This document shows, piece after piece, positions 8,773 through 17,842 of a stretch of DNA of 64,000 nt. Made by a program: the position numbers and the translations under genes. Below the pieces are notes generated by a model. It was given only the letters and a program-made list of their open reading frames with translations. It made no database searches and was not told where the DNA came from. The DNA lies in contig CAVWAJ010000019.1 in the NCBI GenBank assembly GCA_963752965.1, positions 140,489 through 204,488 of the forward strand. The letters run 5' to 3'. The stretch is from QHXW01 sp963752965 (GTDB taxonomy: Bacteria > Acidobacteriota > Terriglobia > Bryobacterales > Bryobacteraceae). Position 1 is the first letter of the stretch, and each line of letters begins with the position of its first letter.

Positions 8773-8813
8773 AAGTCCAAATCAACGCTGGCCAATGTGG
8801 GACAATGTGTCAC

Positions 8814-9047
8814 ATGAAGCAATTGAACGTCCGCGAACTTCACCACCGGACGGGGGCTATCATCGACCAAGTGGCAGGGGGGGACGCCGTAGTCATTGTA
8901 AAGCGCGGCGTTCCGGTGGCCGAGTTGCGGCCAGTGACTCCTGCCGCCAAGGGTTTTCCTGCCCAGCACTGGGAGCGTCTGAAGAAGTTTCCGAAACTCA
9001 AGGGCGATAGCGGCCGGTACATTTCGCGAGATCGTGACCGGGCCTGA
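8814..9047 (+). CDS. Type II antitoxin, Phd/YefM family
   Basis: A 77-residue antitoxin: N-terminal MKQLNVRELHHRTGAIIDQV is the Phd/YefM DNA-binding fold, followed by the strand VVIVKRGVPVAELRPV typical of the family. The charged C-terminal tail (WERLKKFPKLKGD) should be the disordered region that wraps and neutralises the toxin. An in-frame ATG at 8805 would add three residues; 8814 gives the usual N-terminus. The VapC-type toxin gene follows after 3 bases. As with other Phd-type systems it probably binds its own promoter, but no operator was identified. Confidence 0.88.
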   Translation: MKQLNVRELHHRTGAIIDQVAGGDAVVIVKRGVPVAELRPVTPAAKGFPAQHWERLKKFPKLKGDSGRYISRDRDRA

Positions 9048-9050
9048 GCC

Positions 9051-9479
9051 GTGTACTACTTAGACTCGGCCTATGTGGTGAAGTGTTATCTCAACGATCC
9101 GGACTCCGAGCGGGTGCGGGACCTGGTAAGGGAACCGGTGGCCATGGTCTCGTCTTCGATCTGCATCGCGGAAGTGTCCTGTGCCATCCATCGCCGCGTG
9201 CGCGAGAAGGCTCTGACGCAACGGCAGGGCCAAGAACTCTGCGATCTGTTTCGAAGCCACGTGGAGGAGCGCATCTGGACGCTGGCGCCACTCAGTGACC
9301 GCCTGTTATGGGATGTCAGCCAGGCGCTAAGAGCCATCCCAGCCAGTGTCTTTATCCGCGCCGGCGACGCCATTCACTTGATCTCTGCGCGACAAGCCGG
9401 CTTCAACGAGGTGTGGACCAACGACCGCCACATGCTTTTAGCAGCAGGTCATTTCGGTCTGAAGGGTCGAAGTGTCTAG
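9051..9479 (+). CDS. PIN-domain toxin, VapC-like
   Basis: A 142-residue PIN-domain ribonuclease, the toxin of the pair with the upstream Phd-type antitoxin. The acidic residues of the Mg2+ site are in place: D5 in YYLDSAYVVK, E41 in CIAEVSCA, D106 in AGDAIHLISA and D125 in VWTNDRHML. VapC-type toxins cleave specific RNAs, commonly initiator tRNA or the 23S sarcin-ricin loop; the target here is unknown. It starts at GTG, 3 bases after the antitoxin stop, so expression is coupled. All catalytic residues are intact, so the module looks active. Confidence 0.9.
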   Translation: MYYLDSAYVVKCYLNDPDSERVRDLVREPVAMVSSSICIAEVSCAIHRRVREKALTQRQGQELCDLFRSHVEERIWTLAPLSDRLLWDVSQALRAIPASVFIRAGDAIHLISARQAGFNEVWTNDRHMLLAAGHFGLKGRSV

Positions 9480-9561
9480 GTGCTAACCAAAGGCCGCCAG
9501 CAATATTAACCCGGAGAAACTTGCACTTTTTGCCGCACGTCCCTAAGTTAGGAGGAGCGGC

Positions 9562-10500
9562 ATGGGATCTCTGTCACATAACTTCGGCGCATTTGCTTCT
9601 CTGGCGGCGCTGGCTTGTGGCTTGACGCTGGCGCAGACGCCCGCCGCCAACGTGACAGCGGAAGGTCCCACTTTCACGTTCCGTGCTGACACACGGCTGG
9701 TGGATTTGCACGCGACGGTGGTCGACAAACAGGGGCACCTGGTGCTGGGCCTGCCGGAGAGTGCGTTCAGACTTTACGAAGACGGCGCGCAGCAGGTGAT
9801 TACGAACTTCCGGCGCGAGGACGTTCCGGTGTCGCTGGGGCTGATCATCGATAACAGTGCCAGCATGCGCGACAAGCGAGCGAAGGTGGCTTCGGCGGCG
9901 CTCGCGCTGGTGGCGGCGTCAAATCCCGAAGACGAAGTCTTCATCATGAACTTCAACGAAGAGGCTTCGCTCGAAAAAGACTACACCAATAACATCAAAG
10001 AGCTGGAAGATGCTCTGAAGACGATCAACTCGCGTGGCGGCACGGCTATGCGCGACGCGCTGCGCATGGGTGTGGAACACCTGCGGCACGGCGGCAAGAA
10101 GGAAAAGAAGATTCTGCTGGTGGTCACCGACGGCGAAGATAATTCGAGTGTGGAGACGCTAGATCACGTGATTCAGTCGGCCGAGCAAAACGGCGTGATC
10201 ATTTACGGCATTGGTCTGCTGAGCGATGACGAGCCGCGCGAGGCGGAGCGCGCCAAGAAGGCTCTCGATGCGATCACGTTCGCGACCGGTGGACAGGTAT
10301 GGTATCCGCAGGAACTGTCGGAAGTGGAGGGGATCGCGCGGGAAGTGGCGCACGAGATCCGCAACCAGTACATTCTGGGGTACACGCCGTCGAACGAAGC
10401 GCAGGACGGGAAGTTTCGCAAGATTCGCGTGGCGGTCAGTGCGCCCGAGCCTGTGACGGTGCGGACGCGGGCGGGGTATTACGCGGGGGCGGAGCGGTAG
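9562..10500 (+). CDS. Secreted VWFA-domain protein (acidobacterial type)
   Basis: A 312-residue exported protein. A strong AGGAGG lies six bases before the ATG. The first 25 residues form a signal peptide (MGSLSHNFGAFASLAALACG). An N-terminal beta domain (about 35-85: VVDKQGHLVLGLPESAFRLYEDG) is followed by a von Willebrand factor A domain with an intact MIDAS motif, DNSASMRDKR, starting at D97, and later LLVVTDGEDNSS. The C-terminal IRNQYILGYTPSN and the R-x-GYYA ending are features of a VWFA family abundant in Acidobacteriota. The role is unknown; a metal-dependent protein interaction in the envelope is the likely function. It stands as a single gene. Confidence 0.88.
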   Translation: MGSLSHNFGAFASLAALACGLTLAQTPAANVTAEGPTFTFRADTRLVDLHATVVDKQGHLVLGLPESAFRLYEDGAQQVITNFRREDVPVSLGLIIDNSASMRDKRAKVASAALALVAASNPEDEVFIMNFNEEASLEKDYTNNIKELEDALKTINSRGGTAMRDALRMGVEHLRHGGKKEKKILLVVTDGEDNSSVETLDHVIQSAEQNGVIIYGIGLLSDDEPREAERAKKALDAITFATGGQVWYPQELSEVEGIAREVAHEIRNQYILGYTPSNEAQDGKFRKIRVAVSAPEPVTVRTRAGYYAGAER

Positions 10501-10535
10501 GAGCCGCGGCCAGCGTGATATAAGGGGCTTCGGCC

Positions 10536-10937
10536 GTGCTACTCGACAGAGTTGCGTCAAGCAAAGAGGTGACGGTTGTCGTGACTCATGGCCTCTTGGG
10601 CTGGGCGTTGTGCGGAGTGACGATGGGCGTGGGAATGAAGATGACCGCACTTGAGACCGCCATCTTGCTTCATGCGCTTGTCACACCTGTAATCTTCACA
10701 GCCATCTCGCTGGTTTATTTTCACCGCTCGGGGTCATGGTCTCCACTCCGCACTGCCGCTGCATTTCTTAGCGTTGTGGTTGTGATGGATATCTTTGTCG
10801 TCGCACTCTTCATAGAGCGAAGCTTCGATATGTTTGAGAGCATACTCGGGACCTGGTTACCGTTCCTCCTGATCTTTGTCGCAACTTGGTGGACGGGCCT
10901 TGCCGTTCGTCGAAGGGCGGATCGGGCAACGGTGTAG
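10536..10937 (+). CDS. Small four-helix membrane protein, unknown
   Basis: A 133-residue protein with four predicted membrane helices (about residues 16-33, 42-62, 72-94 and 102-122) and a basic C-terminus (RRRADRATV). No family motif is recognised. It begins at a GTG 35 bases after the VWFA gene and has no clear ribosome binding site, so the start is uncertain; internal GTG codons could also serve. The hydrophobic periodicity and uninterrupted frame support a real gene. Its base composition is slightly more AT-rich than its neighbours, so recent acquisition is possible. Confidence 0.6.
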   Translation: MLLDRVASSKEVTVVVTHGLLGWALCGVTMGVGMKMTALETAILLHALVTPVIFTAISLVYFHRSGSWSPLRTAAAFLSVVVVMDIFVVALFIERSFDMFESILGTWLPFLLIFVATWWTGLAVRRRADRATV

Positions 10938-11041
10938 TCCAGGCCGGTTTCCTGCAACTGGCGAATAGCCGGTGCTGGATGTGAGGTCGCGCTTCAACTG
11001 CTTATCTCGCGCATTCGCTGCGATAAACTGTCATGTAACCG

Positions 11042-13156
11042 ATGACACGACGACAGCTTCTTGCTTTACCGGCGGCGGGCGCGATGCTGCGGATACCGGC
11101 GTTTTCACAGGCACCGTATCCGGGCACGGCGTACCGCAATTATCCACGATGCGTGCCGGATTATTTTCGCGATCTGGCGGAAAAGGCGTACCAGAGGCGG
11201 AACGCGGAGATTGCGCGGCTGACCACGCCGGAAGCGATTCACGCGCGGCAGCACTGGGCGCGGGAAACGTTCTGGAAACTGGCGGGCGGTGAACTGGAGC
11301 GCACACCGCTCGAGGCGCAGAAAGTCGGATCGTTCGAGCGTGACGGCTATCGCGTCGAGAAGATTGTGTATCAGAGCCGGCCGCGGTTTCACGTTCCGGC
11401 GAATCTGTACATCCCGACACTCGGCGCGCCGCCGTATCCGGCGGTACTGTTCCAGTTGGGACACTCGGACAACGGAAAGGCGCATCTTTCGTACCAGCGT
11501 TGCTGTCAGGGGCTGGCGCGGTTGGGATACGTGGTGCTGGCGTTCGATCCGATGGGGCAGGGGGAACGCATCTATTATCCGAACGCGGGCGGAGTAAATA
11601 CGCGGCTGCCATCGGCGGACGAGGAGCACACGGTTCCGGGAATGCAGATGCTGCTCTTGGGCGATACGAGCACGCGAATGCAGGTGTGGGACGCGATACG
11701 GAGCCTGGATTATCTGGCGTCGCTGCCGATGGTGGATGCCAAGCGCATTGGCGCCACGGGCCAATCAGGCGGTGCCACGCTCAGCATGCTGCTGATGGCG
11801 GTGGACGACCGGCCGGCAGCGGCGGTGGTGTGCAGCGGCATTACCGAGAATCTGGCTTGTGCGAATTTCATTCCGCCGGGATCGACCGATGATGCCGAGC
11901 AGGATTTCGTGGGCGCGGGGCCAGTGGGTTTCGACCGCTGGGACACGATCTATCCGTTCGCTCCCAAACCGCTGCTGATCACGGTGAGCGCCAGGGATTT
12001 CTTCGGCACGTACTCGCCGGAGTACATCGCGAGCGGCTGGGAAGAATTTCAGAAGTTGCAGAAGGTGTACGAGGTGCTGGGCCACGGAGACCGGCTGCAA
12101 TGGGCGGACACACCACTGCCGCATTCGCTCGAGTACGACACGCGGGTCAAGGTCTACCAGTGGTTCGAGCGGTGGCTGAAGGGCGGGGCGAGGCGAATCG
12201 AGCAGGAGCCGCCGGTTACGCCGGAGGAGGACCGCACGTTGTGGGTGGCGGAATCGGGCAACATGGTGCGCACGTTTGGCGGCTTGACGCCGTTCGCGAT
12301 GAACAAAGCGCGCGTGGTGGAAAAGACGCCGGCGGATCTCGGGGCTCTGGTGGGTGTTGAGGCGCCGACGGGCGCGCTGCTCTCCACTCTGCGGCGCGTG
12401 CCATCGCGCGAGGTGGATATCGAAGCGGTGGAAGTTTTTTCGGCGCCGAAGGTATGGGTACCGGCATGGCTGTTTTTGCCGCGTGGGCGGAAGAGCGACA
12501 AGCCGGTGGTGCTCGCGCTGGAGCCTGGGGGCCGCAGCCGGCAGTGGGCGGAAGGGCAGTTGTACCAGTCGCTCGCGGTGCGCGGCTACCCGGTTTGCGT
12601 GGCGGATATCCGCGGAATTGGCGATCTGACGCCGGAGTTCGGAGGCGGCGCTCCCGGCCACGCGGAAGGGCACGGGGGCGAAGAAGCTTATGCGTGGGCC
12701 GGGCTGATTCTGGGGCAGCCGCTTGTTGGGCAGCGCGTCACCGATATTCTGGCGCTGGCGGCGGGATTGCGAAAACATCGGGCGCTGGGCGCGAGGCGCG
12801 TGGTGGTGGCGGCGCGCGGCAAGCTGACGGTGCCGGCGCTATTCGCGGCGGCGCTCGATAAAGAAATCAGCGAAACCTATCTGGCCGGCGGTCTGGTTTC
12901 GTTTCGCAACATCGTGGACACGGAGAACTACGATCATCCGTTCGCGAACTTCGTGCCGAATCTGCTGCGGCATACGGATCTCCCGGATGTGGCGGCAACG
13001 GTGGCCCCGCGCCGCGTGACGCTGGCGGGGACGGTGGATGCCGCTGAACATACAATGGATAGCGGCGCTGTCCGCGGGATATATAGCGGCGGACACGTGG
13101 CCGTTCGCGACAAGGCGGACTGGGATGTCGACGTTCTCTCCGGTTGGAGCGGATGA
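11042..13156 (+). CDS. Two-lobed alpha/beta hydrolase (acetyl-xylan-esterase-like), exported
   Basis: A 704-residue protein with a short export signal beginning MTRRQLLALPAAGA (twin-Arg-like but without the full SRRxFLK pattern). The first lobe, about residues 110-400, is an alpha/beta hydrolase with a GATGQSGG nucleophile elbow (S242) and a likely oxyanion-hole segment at FQLGHSDNG; it resembles acetyl xylan esterase/dienelactone hydrolase-like proteins found in Acidobacteriota and Planctomycetota. The second lobe, about residues 470-690, has the same strand order (PVVLALEPGG, CVADIRGIGD) but the elbow position reads VVAARGKLTVPA with no serine, so it appears catalytically dead. Substrate is not known; deacetylation of plant-type polysaccharide is a guess. 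The alcohol dehydrogenase gene overlaps its last 4 bases. Confidence 0.82.
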   Translation: MTRRQLLALPAAGAMLRIPAFSQAPYPGTAYRNYPRCVPDYFRDLAEKAYQRRNAEIARLTTPEAIHARQHWARETFWKLAGGELERTPLEAQKVGSFERDGYRVEKIVYQSRPRFHVPANLYIPTLGAPPYPAVLFQLGHSDNGKAHLSYQRCCQGLARLGYVVLAFDPMGQGERIYYPNAGGVNTRLPSADEEHTVPGMQMLLLGDTSTRMQVWDAIRSLDYLASLPMVDAKRIGATGQSGGATLSMLLMAVDDRPAAAVVCSGITENLACANFIPPGSTDDAEQDFVGAGPVGFDRWDTIYPFAPKPLLITVSARDFFGTYSPEYIASGWEEFQKLQKVYEVLGHGDRLQWADTPLPHSLEYDTRVKVYQWFERWLKGGARRIEQEPPVTPEEDRTLWVAESGNMVRTFGGLTPFAMNKARVVEKTPADLGALVGVEAPTGALLSTLRRVPSREVDIEAVEVFSAPKVWVPAWLFLPRGRKSDKPVVLALEPGGRSRQWAEGQLYQSLAVRGYPVCVADIRGIGDLTPEFGGGAPGHAEGHGGEEAYAWAGLILGQPLVGQRVTDILALAAGLRKHRALGARRVVVAARGKLTVPALFAAALDKEISETYLAGGLVSFRNIVDTENYDHPFANFVPNLLRHTDLPDVAATVAPRRVTLAGTVDAAEHTMDSGAVRGIYSGGHVAVRDKADWDVDVLSGWSG

Positions 13157-14160
13157 AAGCCTGCCTGCTCCACACGCCCGCACCGGTGAAGACGAACCCG
13201 CTCGTGCTGGCGGATGTGGCGAAACCCGTACCACGGGCCGGGGAAGTGCTGGTTCGCGTGAGCGCTTGCGGGGTGTGCCGCACGGACTTGCACGTGGTGG
13301 AAGGCGAACTCGTGCCGCACAAGTCCCCTATTATTCCAGGGCACCAGATTGTGGGCCGGATCGAGGCGATGGGCGAAGGTGCGGTGCGGTTTCGCATCGG
13401 CGATCGCGTGGGCATCGCGTGGCTGCACCAGACCGACGGCGTTTGCGATTACTGCCGCGCGGGGAAGGAAAATCTCTGCGAGGCGGCTACTTTCACAGGA
13501 TGGACGGTGGATGGAGGGTACGCGGAGTACGCCGTCGCTCCTGAAGCTTTCGTTTATCAGATTCCGGGGACGTTTCGCGATCTGGATGCGGCGCCGCTGC
13601 TTTGCGCGGGAATCATCGGGTTTCGGTCGCTGCGATTGTCGGGGATTGAGCGCGGCGGGCGGCTGGGCTTCTACGGATTCGGCTCGGCGGCGCTTCTGGC
13701 GATCCAGGTGGCGCGCCACTGGGGCGCGGAGGTCTATGCCTTCACGCGCGACGCGGCGCATCAGAAGCTGGCACAGGAACTGGGCGCGGTTTGGGTGGGG
13801 TATTCGAGCGAACCGCCGCCTAAGATGCTCGATAGTGCCATTATCTTTGCGCCTGCGGGCGAGTTGGTGCCGGCCGCGTTACGTGTGCTGAAGAAAGGCG
13901 GAACGCTGGCGCTGGCCGGTATCCATATGAGCACGATTCCCGCTATGGATTACAGCCTGCTCTATCACGAGCGCGTGGTGCGGAGCGTGGCTAACAACAC
14001 GCGCCGGGATGGCGAGGATTTTCTGCGCGTCGCGGCCGAGATCCCCATTCGAACGCAAGTGCAAATATTTCCGCTGGCGGAGGCGAACCGCGCGCTCAAC
14101 GCGCTAAAGGACGACGAAGTGCGCGGGGCGGCGGTGATTCAGGTAGCGGATGCTTCTTAG
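13153..14160 (+). CDS. Zinc-dependent alcohol dehydrogenase family protein
   Basis: A 335-residue medium-chain dehydrogenase. Catalytic zinc ligands are present: C39 in SACGVCRTD and H64 in IPGHQIVG. The structural zinc loop reads TDGVCDYCRAGKENLC: C98, C101 and C109 are kept, but the first cysteine of the usual four is replaced by D95. The Rossmann domain follows, with LGFYGFGSAALLAIQVA in place of the usual GxGxxG. The ATG at 13153 overlaps the esterase stop codon (ATGA), suggesting coupling; a TTG nine bases earlier is an alternative start. The likely reaction is NAD(P)-dependent alcohol/aldehyde interconversion; the substrate is unknown. Confidence 0.88.
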   Translation: MKACLLHTPAPVKTNPLVLADVAKPVPRAGEVLVRVSACGVCRTDLHVVEGELVPHKSPIIPGHQIVGRIEAMGEGAVRFRIGDRVGIAWLHQTDGVCDYCRAGKENLCEAATFTGWTVDGGYAEYAVAPEAFVYQIPGTFRDLDAAPLLCAGIIGFRSLRLSGIERGGRLGFYGFGSAALLAIQVARHWGAEVYAFTRDAAHQKLAQELGAVWVGYSSEPPPKMLDSAIIFAPAGELVPAALRVLKKGGTLALAGIHMSTIPAMDYSLLYHERVVRSVANNTRRDGEDFLRVAAEIPIRTQVQIFPLAEANRALNALKDDEVRGAAVIQVADAS

Positions 14161-15968
14161 AAGATAAACCGCAGGCCGCCGCGGAAGCTGCGTGGGTTTT
14201 GCACGAGGAGAATCTGCTGGCCGTTTGCGGTGGAGAGCGGTAGGTAACCTTGCGCCAGGAGGTTGCGGAGGTCAGCGGTGGCTTCGATGCGCCAAGGCAG
14301 CGAAGAGAAAGCGGGGATGGGCTGGCGCACATAGACGTTCAAGCCGGGTTCGGGGCGCATGGAATCGGTGGAATAGATGTGCGCGGGTGTGGCTGCGCGG
14401 TCATTCATCCACTGATAGCTGGCGATGAAGTAGGTGCCGGATTTGCGCAGAGTGCCGCGAGCACGGGTGGTGACGGCGTTGCGGCGCTCGGCGCGGATGG
14501 CTGATCGCAGTTCATCCAAATTGTTGGTGGCGAGCTGATCGGTGCCGGGTGCCAGTACTCCGGTCGAGCCGTACATGACACTCACGTCGAATTTGTCGCC
14601 CAGGTGCTGGGTCGCGGTGGCTGTGTAGCCCAGCGTCTGATAATTACCCGCGTCGAACGTCGCGCTATTGGAAAACAGATCTGGCAGAATGTCGCCGCCC
14701 GTGTAAAACCCGCCGGGGGCAACGATATTCAGCGCTGCGTTGGTCACGCGCTCATCGTACGCGGAAACCCGATAGGTGCGCGAGCCGACGGTGTGCGAGT
14801 AGCCAACCTCGATATCCTGGCCACGCTGTACCTGGGCGTGGTCATCGCGCAACGATAGCCGGGGCACGAGCGAGAGCGCGTTGATGTCGCGCTGGAGCTC
14901 GGAATCCGCGGCGGCCGGGTTGGAGCCAAGGTCGGGCCGTGCGTTGCCGGAAGTGTAAGAGAAGTCCAGTTCGCTCGAATCGGACAGCGTGTAGTCCGCG
15001 TACAGATAGGGGCTGAGATAGTATAGACGGTCGAGGAACGAGACCATATCGAGCGAGAAGCCGTATTGCACACGAAGGGCGTCAGTGAGCCGTGTTTGAT
15101 CCCCCATGCTGACGGATATAGTGCGCAGCGGCGGCAGGTCGCCCATGCCGCCCACGAGGGATTCACTGACGCGCGGCATCACCATTTGCCGCATGGTAAC
15201 CGAAATCACCGGGCTGGTAGAGCCGAGATCGCGGGTATAGCTGGTCCGGAACCCTGCCGATGCCATACCGGATTGCATTCCGTATCCCAGGTTTCCACTG
15301 AATGCCAGTTGATTGCGCCCATAGAAGGAGGTGGCGACCGCAAACGCCGTTCCGAGGTCTGCTGCGGTTCCGAAACCGGCGACCTGACCGGCGTCTCCTC
15401 CGGACAATTGCACAAGGCCACGCGTCTCGGAAAACGCCGCGGTGGCGGAGCGAGCGGACTGCTGGCTGGAATCGGGATTGTAATTCGGCAACAGGCGCAA
15501 GACTGGCCGCGTGGAACTGGCGGTGCGCAGCACCCATTTCCAGTCGTCGGTCATGACGACGCCTTCGCCGGGCGGCGGGGTGATCAATTGGATGGTGCTG
15601 AAAAGCGTGGATAGGCTGACGTTCAACACACTGCGCACACCGGGTTGCACCACGATATTTTCGCGGAACACCGGAACAAAGCTGCGCAAGCTCACGCGGA
15701 CGGAATAAACATCCGGCATGAGGCTGAGGAACGAGAAAGAGCCCTTCTCGTCGGTCAGCGCACGAGCGAACAGGCGATCCTCATGGTTGAACAGAATAAC
15801 GCTGGCGCCCATCTGGGGTATGCCGGCGGCATCATGGACCAACCCCGTGAGAGTGCCGGCAAGCTTGACTGGAGAGGCGGCGAACGACGGCAGGACCAGG
15901 GACACAATTCCGGCCACCAGAATCGCGGCTGTTCTGGAAGAAGCGATCCTTCCGCTAAGCGGTCTCAT
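14157..15968 (-). CDS. Outer-membrane beta-barrel protein with carboxypeptidase-regulatory N-terminal domain
   Basis: A roughly 603-residue exported protein. I chose the ATG at 15968 (MRPLSGRIASS) because it gives a normal signal peptide ending PSFAAS; an upstream in-frame start at 16016 adds 16 unlikely residues and nearly abuts the preceding gene. After the signal comes a CarboxypepD_reg-like fold (TGLVHDAAGIPQMGASVILF to VYSVRVSLRSF), then about 450 residues of alternating, aromatic-rich strands such as FRGGLRFIF at the end, typical of an outer-membrane barrel. It is half the size of the Oar-like receptors at 54-61.7 kb, and no plug domain is clear, so it may not be an active TonB-dependent transporter. 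It is convergent with the dehydrogenase gene, overlapping by 4 bases. Confidence 0.72.
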   Translation of the reverse strand: MRPLSGRIASSRTAAILVAGIVSLVLPSFAASPVKLAGTLTGLVHDAAGIPQMGASVILFNHEDRLFARALTDEKGSFSFLSLMPDVYSVRVSLRSFVPVFRENIVVQPGVRSVLNVSLSTLFSTIQLITPPPGEGVVMTDDWKWVLRTASSTRPVLRLLPNYNPDSSQQSARSATAAFSETRGLVQLSGGDAGQVAGFGTAADLGTAFAVATSFYGRNQLAFSGNLGYGMQSGMASAGFRTSYTRDLGSTSPVISVTMRQMVMPRVSESLVGGMGDLPPLRTISVSMGDQTRLTDALRVQYGFSLDMVSFLDRLYYLSPYLYADYTLSDSSELDFSYTSGNARPDLGSNPAAADSELQRDINALSLVPRLSLRDDHAQVQRGQDIEVGYSHTVGSRTYRVSAYDERVTNAALNIVAPGGFYTGGDILPDLFSNSATFDAGNYQTLGYTATATQHLGDKFDVSVMYGSTGVLAPGTDQLATNNLDELRSAIRAERRNAVTTRARGTLRKSGTYFIASYQWMNDRAATPAHIYSTDSMRPEPGLNVYVRQPIPAFSSLPWRIEATADLRNLLAQGYLPLSTANGQQILLVQNPRSFRGGLRFIF

Positions 15969-16017
15969 CTCCCTTGATCCGTCATCCACTGCCAGCAGGC
16001 GGCCGCCTGCAACCATC

Positions 16018-17724
16018 CTAGGTTACCGTAAATGTGGCGCTGGGCGTCAACGTTTGATTACGGTTCTTATCGGTAACCTTCATCTTCAGAGTATACTGCC
16101 CCGGCTTCAGGGTTTGCAGAGGGAGCAGTTTTTCAATTGTCACCTGCTGCGCGGAGGCGTCCTTCACTTTGGCAACTTCTTCGCTGAAATCGAAGATTTT
16201 TTCGTTGCTTCCGTTCTTCAATACCTCATATTCGATGGTTCCGTTGGGTTTTTGAGTCTTTTCATCCGGCCCGAAGTTATAGAGCTGGAGGTAGATGCCC
16301 AACTTTTCGTCGTGCCCGAAGGTATCAGTGAGGCGGGGCCGGACCTTCGAGCTGCCTATCACGAACTGCCCGGCTCCGACGCTGCGCAGTGGTACTTTCT
16401 CCATCAGGTCGGCCAGAATCAACGTGCTGGAGGAGAGCTTTTCATCGTCGTAGTGCGGTATGTTCAACGCCATTTCGTAGTTGTTCATGTTGCCGCCGAT
16501 GACGTCTTTTACCACCACGTTCAGGCGGTACGTGCCGGGCGCGAGAAACACTTGCTTTTGATAGACCGATGACTTGCTCGCCAACTCTGCCAACATCTGG
16601 GGCGGAGCTTCGCGAGTGACCGTCTCCTCAAACCAGTTAACGGGCCGCCGCGACATCGTTGTAATGCGGGCGTAGATGTTCACCGCGGCCTTCTGCACGC
16701 CGTCCTTCAACTGGAACTGGAGGTCCTTGTTTTCGAACTGCATAGTAATATTGGTCAGGACGGTGCTATTGGTGACCTTGATGAAATCCGCTTGCACCTT
16801 CACAGGCAGAAGATTGAACGTGATGTGCGACGTAACGGCGGCTTCGAGGTCCTTGAATTTCACCTTCGGGGGCGCCTGCAATTTGGCAAAATTCTCAAGG
16901 CGCGTGAATTCGTCCATGCTGGCGGGAAGGGGCTGGTTTCCGGTCCCGAGGTGCGTGCCATCCGTGCGGTTGAAACGGGCGGTCTTGTTGGTCATGCCCA
17001 TTTGCTCATACAGTGTGAGCCCCGCGCCGGGAACGTAAAGCAACGCGTCCTTCTCCGACGGGTCCATGGTCATGCGGTACTCACCGGTCATAGTCGGGTC
17101 AACGAATTCGATATTGACGTCGTTGCCGATGCCCTCAATGTAGCGATACCGCCAGTCTTCAAACGGATACGTCGAAGTCTCGCCGCCGCCCTCTTCTATG
17201 GGGCGCTCATAGCTGCCGCCGGAGGGATGTGAGTCAATCTCATCGGGGGGGCCGTAGGTGATGTAGATGCGGCCCCGATCGGTCTTCCAACCCGGAATAC
17301 CGGAAGCGTAGTGCTCGTTGGCATACGCGATACGGCGGTAATGCTCTTCCTTGAACTCGTTCTCCTCGGTATCGGGCGTGGGGTCGCGGCGCAGCCAGAA
17401 CTGTTCGATGAACTGCTCGCGCTCCTCGTCGGTGTTGAGACGCTTGAACGCCTGGCGCTCTTCATCGGTGATGATGTAGGTAACGTCCTCGTTCAACCAC
17501 TTCCTGTACGGAGTTTCAAGCTCTTTGCGGAGTTTGGCTTCCTGCTTTTTCTTCTGCTTCTCCGTCATCGGCTTGGCGATGGTTTCTCGACCCTGGGCGT
17601 CAGTATTCTTCTTGGCGGAGCTGTCCTTCTTGGTGTCCTTGTCCTGGTCGTCGGCATAACCAAGGTAAACCGCAAAAAGTAAGCTAACAGACAGGGCGGC
17701 GAGCCAAAGACGAAGCGGTCTCAT
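16018..17724 (-). CDS. GWxTD domain-containing exported protein
   Basis: A 568-residue protein. The ATG at 17724 is preceded by AGGAGGT at good spacing and starts a signal peptide (MRPLRLWLAALSVSLLF); the longer in-frame start at 17796 is rejected. A lysine-rich linker follows, then the GWxTD domain, with YRKWLNEDVTYIITDEER, FWLRRDPTPDTEENEF and GIPGWKTDRGRIYITYG carrying the name motif. The C-terminal half is beta-rich and contains repeated pairs of strands. GWxTD proteins are common in Acidobacteriota and some other phyla but have no established function. The next gene, 49 bases downstream of its stop, is the barrel protein, and the two may be co-expressed. Confidence 0.88.
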   Translation of the reverse strand: MRPLRLWLAALSVSLLFAVYLGYADDQDKDTKKDSSAKKNTDAQGRETIAKPMTEKQKKKQEAKLRKELETPYRKWLNEDVTYIITDEERQAFKRLNTDEEREQFIEQFWLRRDPTPDTEENEFKEEHYRRIAYANEHYASGIPGWKTDRGRIYITYGPPDEIDSHPSGGSYERPIEEGGGETSTYPFEDWRYRYIEGIGNDVNIEFVDPTMTGEYRMTMDPSEKDALLYVPGAGLTLYEQMGMTNKTARFNRTDGTHLGTGNQPLPASMDEFTRLENFAKLQAPPKVKFKDLEAAVTSHITFNLLPVKVQADFIKVTNSTVLTNITMQFENKDLQFQLKDGVQKAAVNIYARITTMSRRPVNWFEETVTREAPPQMLAELASKSSVYQKQVFLAPGTYRLNVVVKDVIGGNMNNYEMALNIPHYDDEKLSSSTLILADLMEKVPLRSVGAGQFVIGSSKVRPRLTDTFGHDEKLGIYLQLYNFGPDEKTQKPNGTIEYEVLKNGSNEKIFDFSEEVAKVKDASAQQVTIEKLLPLQTLKPGQYTLKMKVTDKNRNQTLTPSATFTVT

Positions 17725-17842
17725 CGCGCGGGACCTCCTGGAGCACGTTTTAAGTGTAACTGTTTCAATTGTATTGCCCATAAAAATGACCGTCAAGTGG
17801 GCCGATTGGCCACAGTGTAGCCAAGCGGAGCGGGCCGAATCG

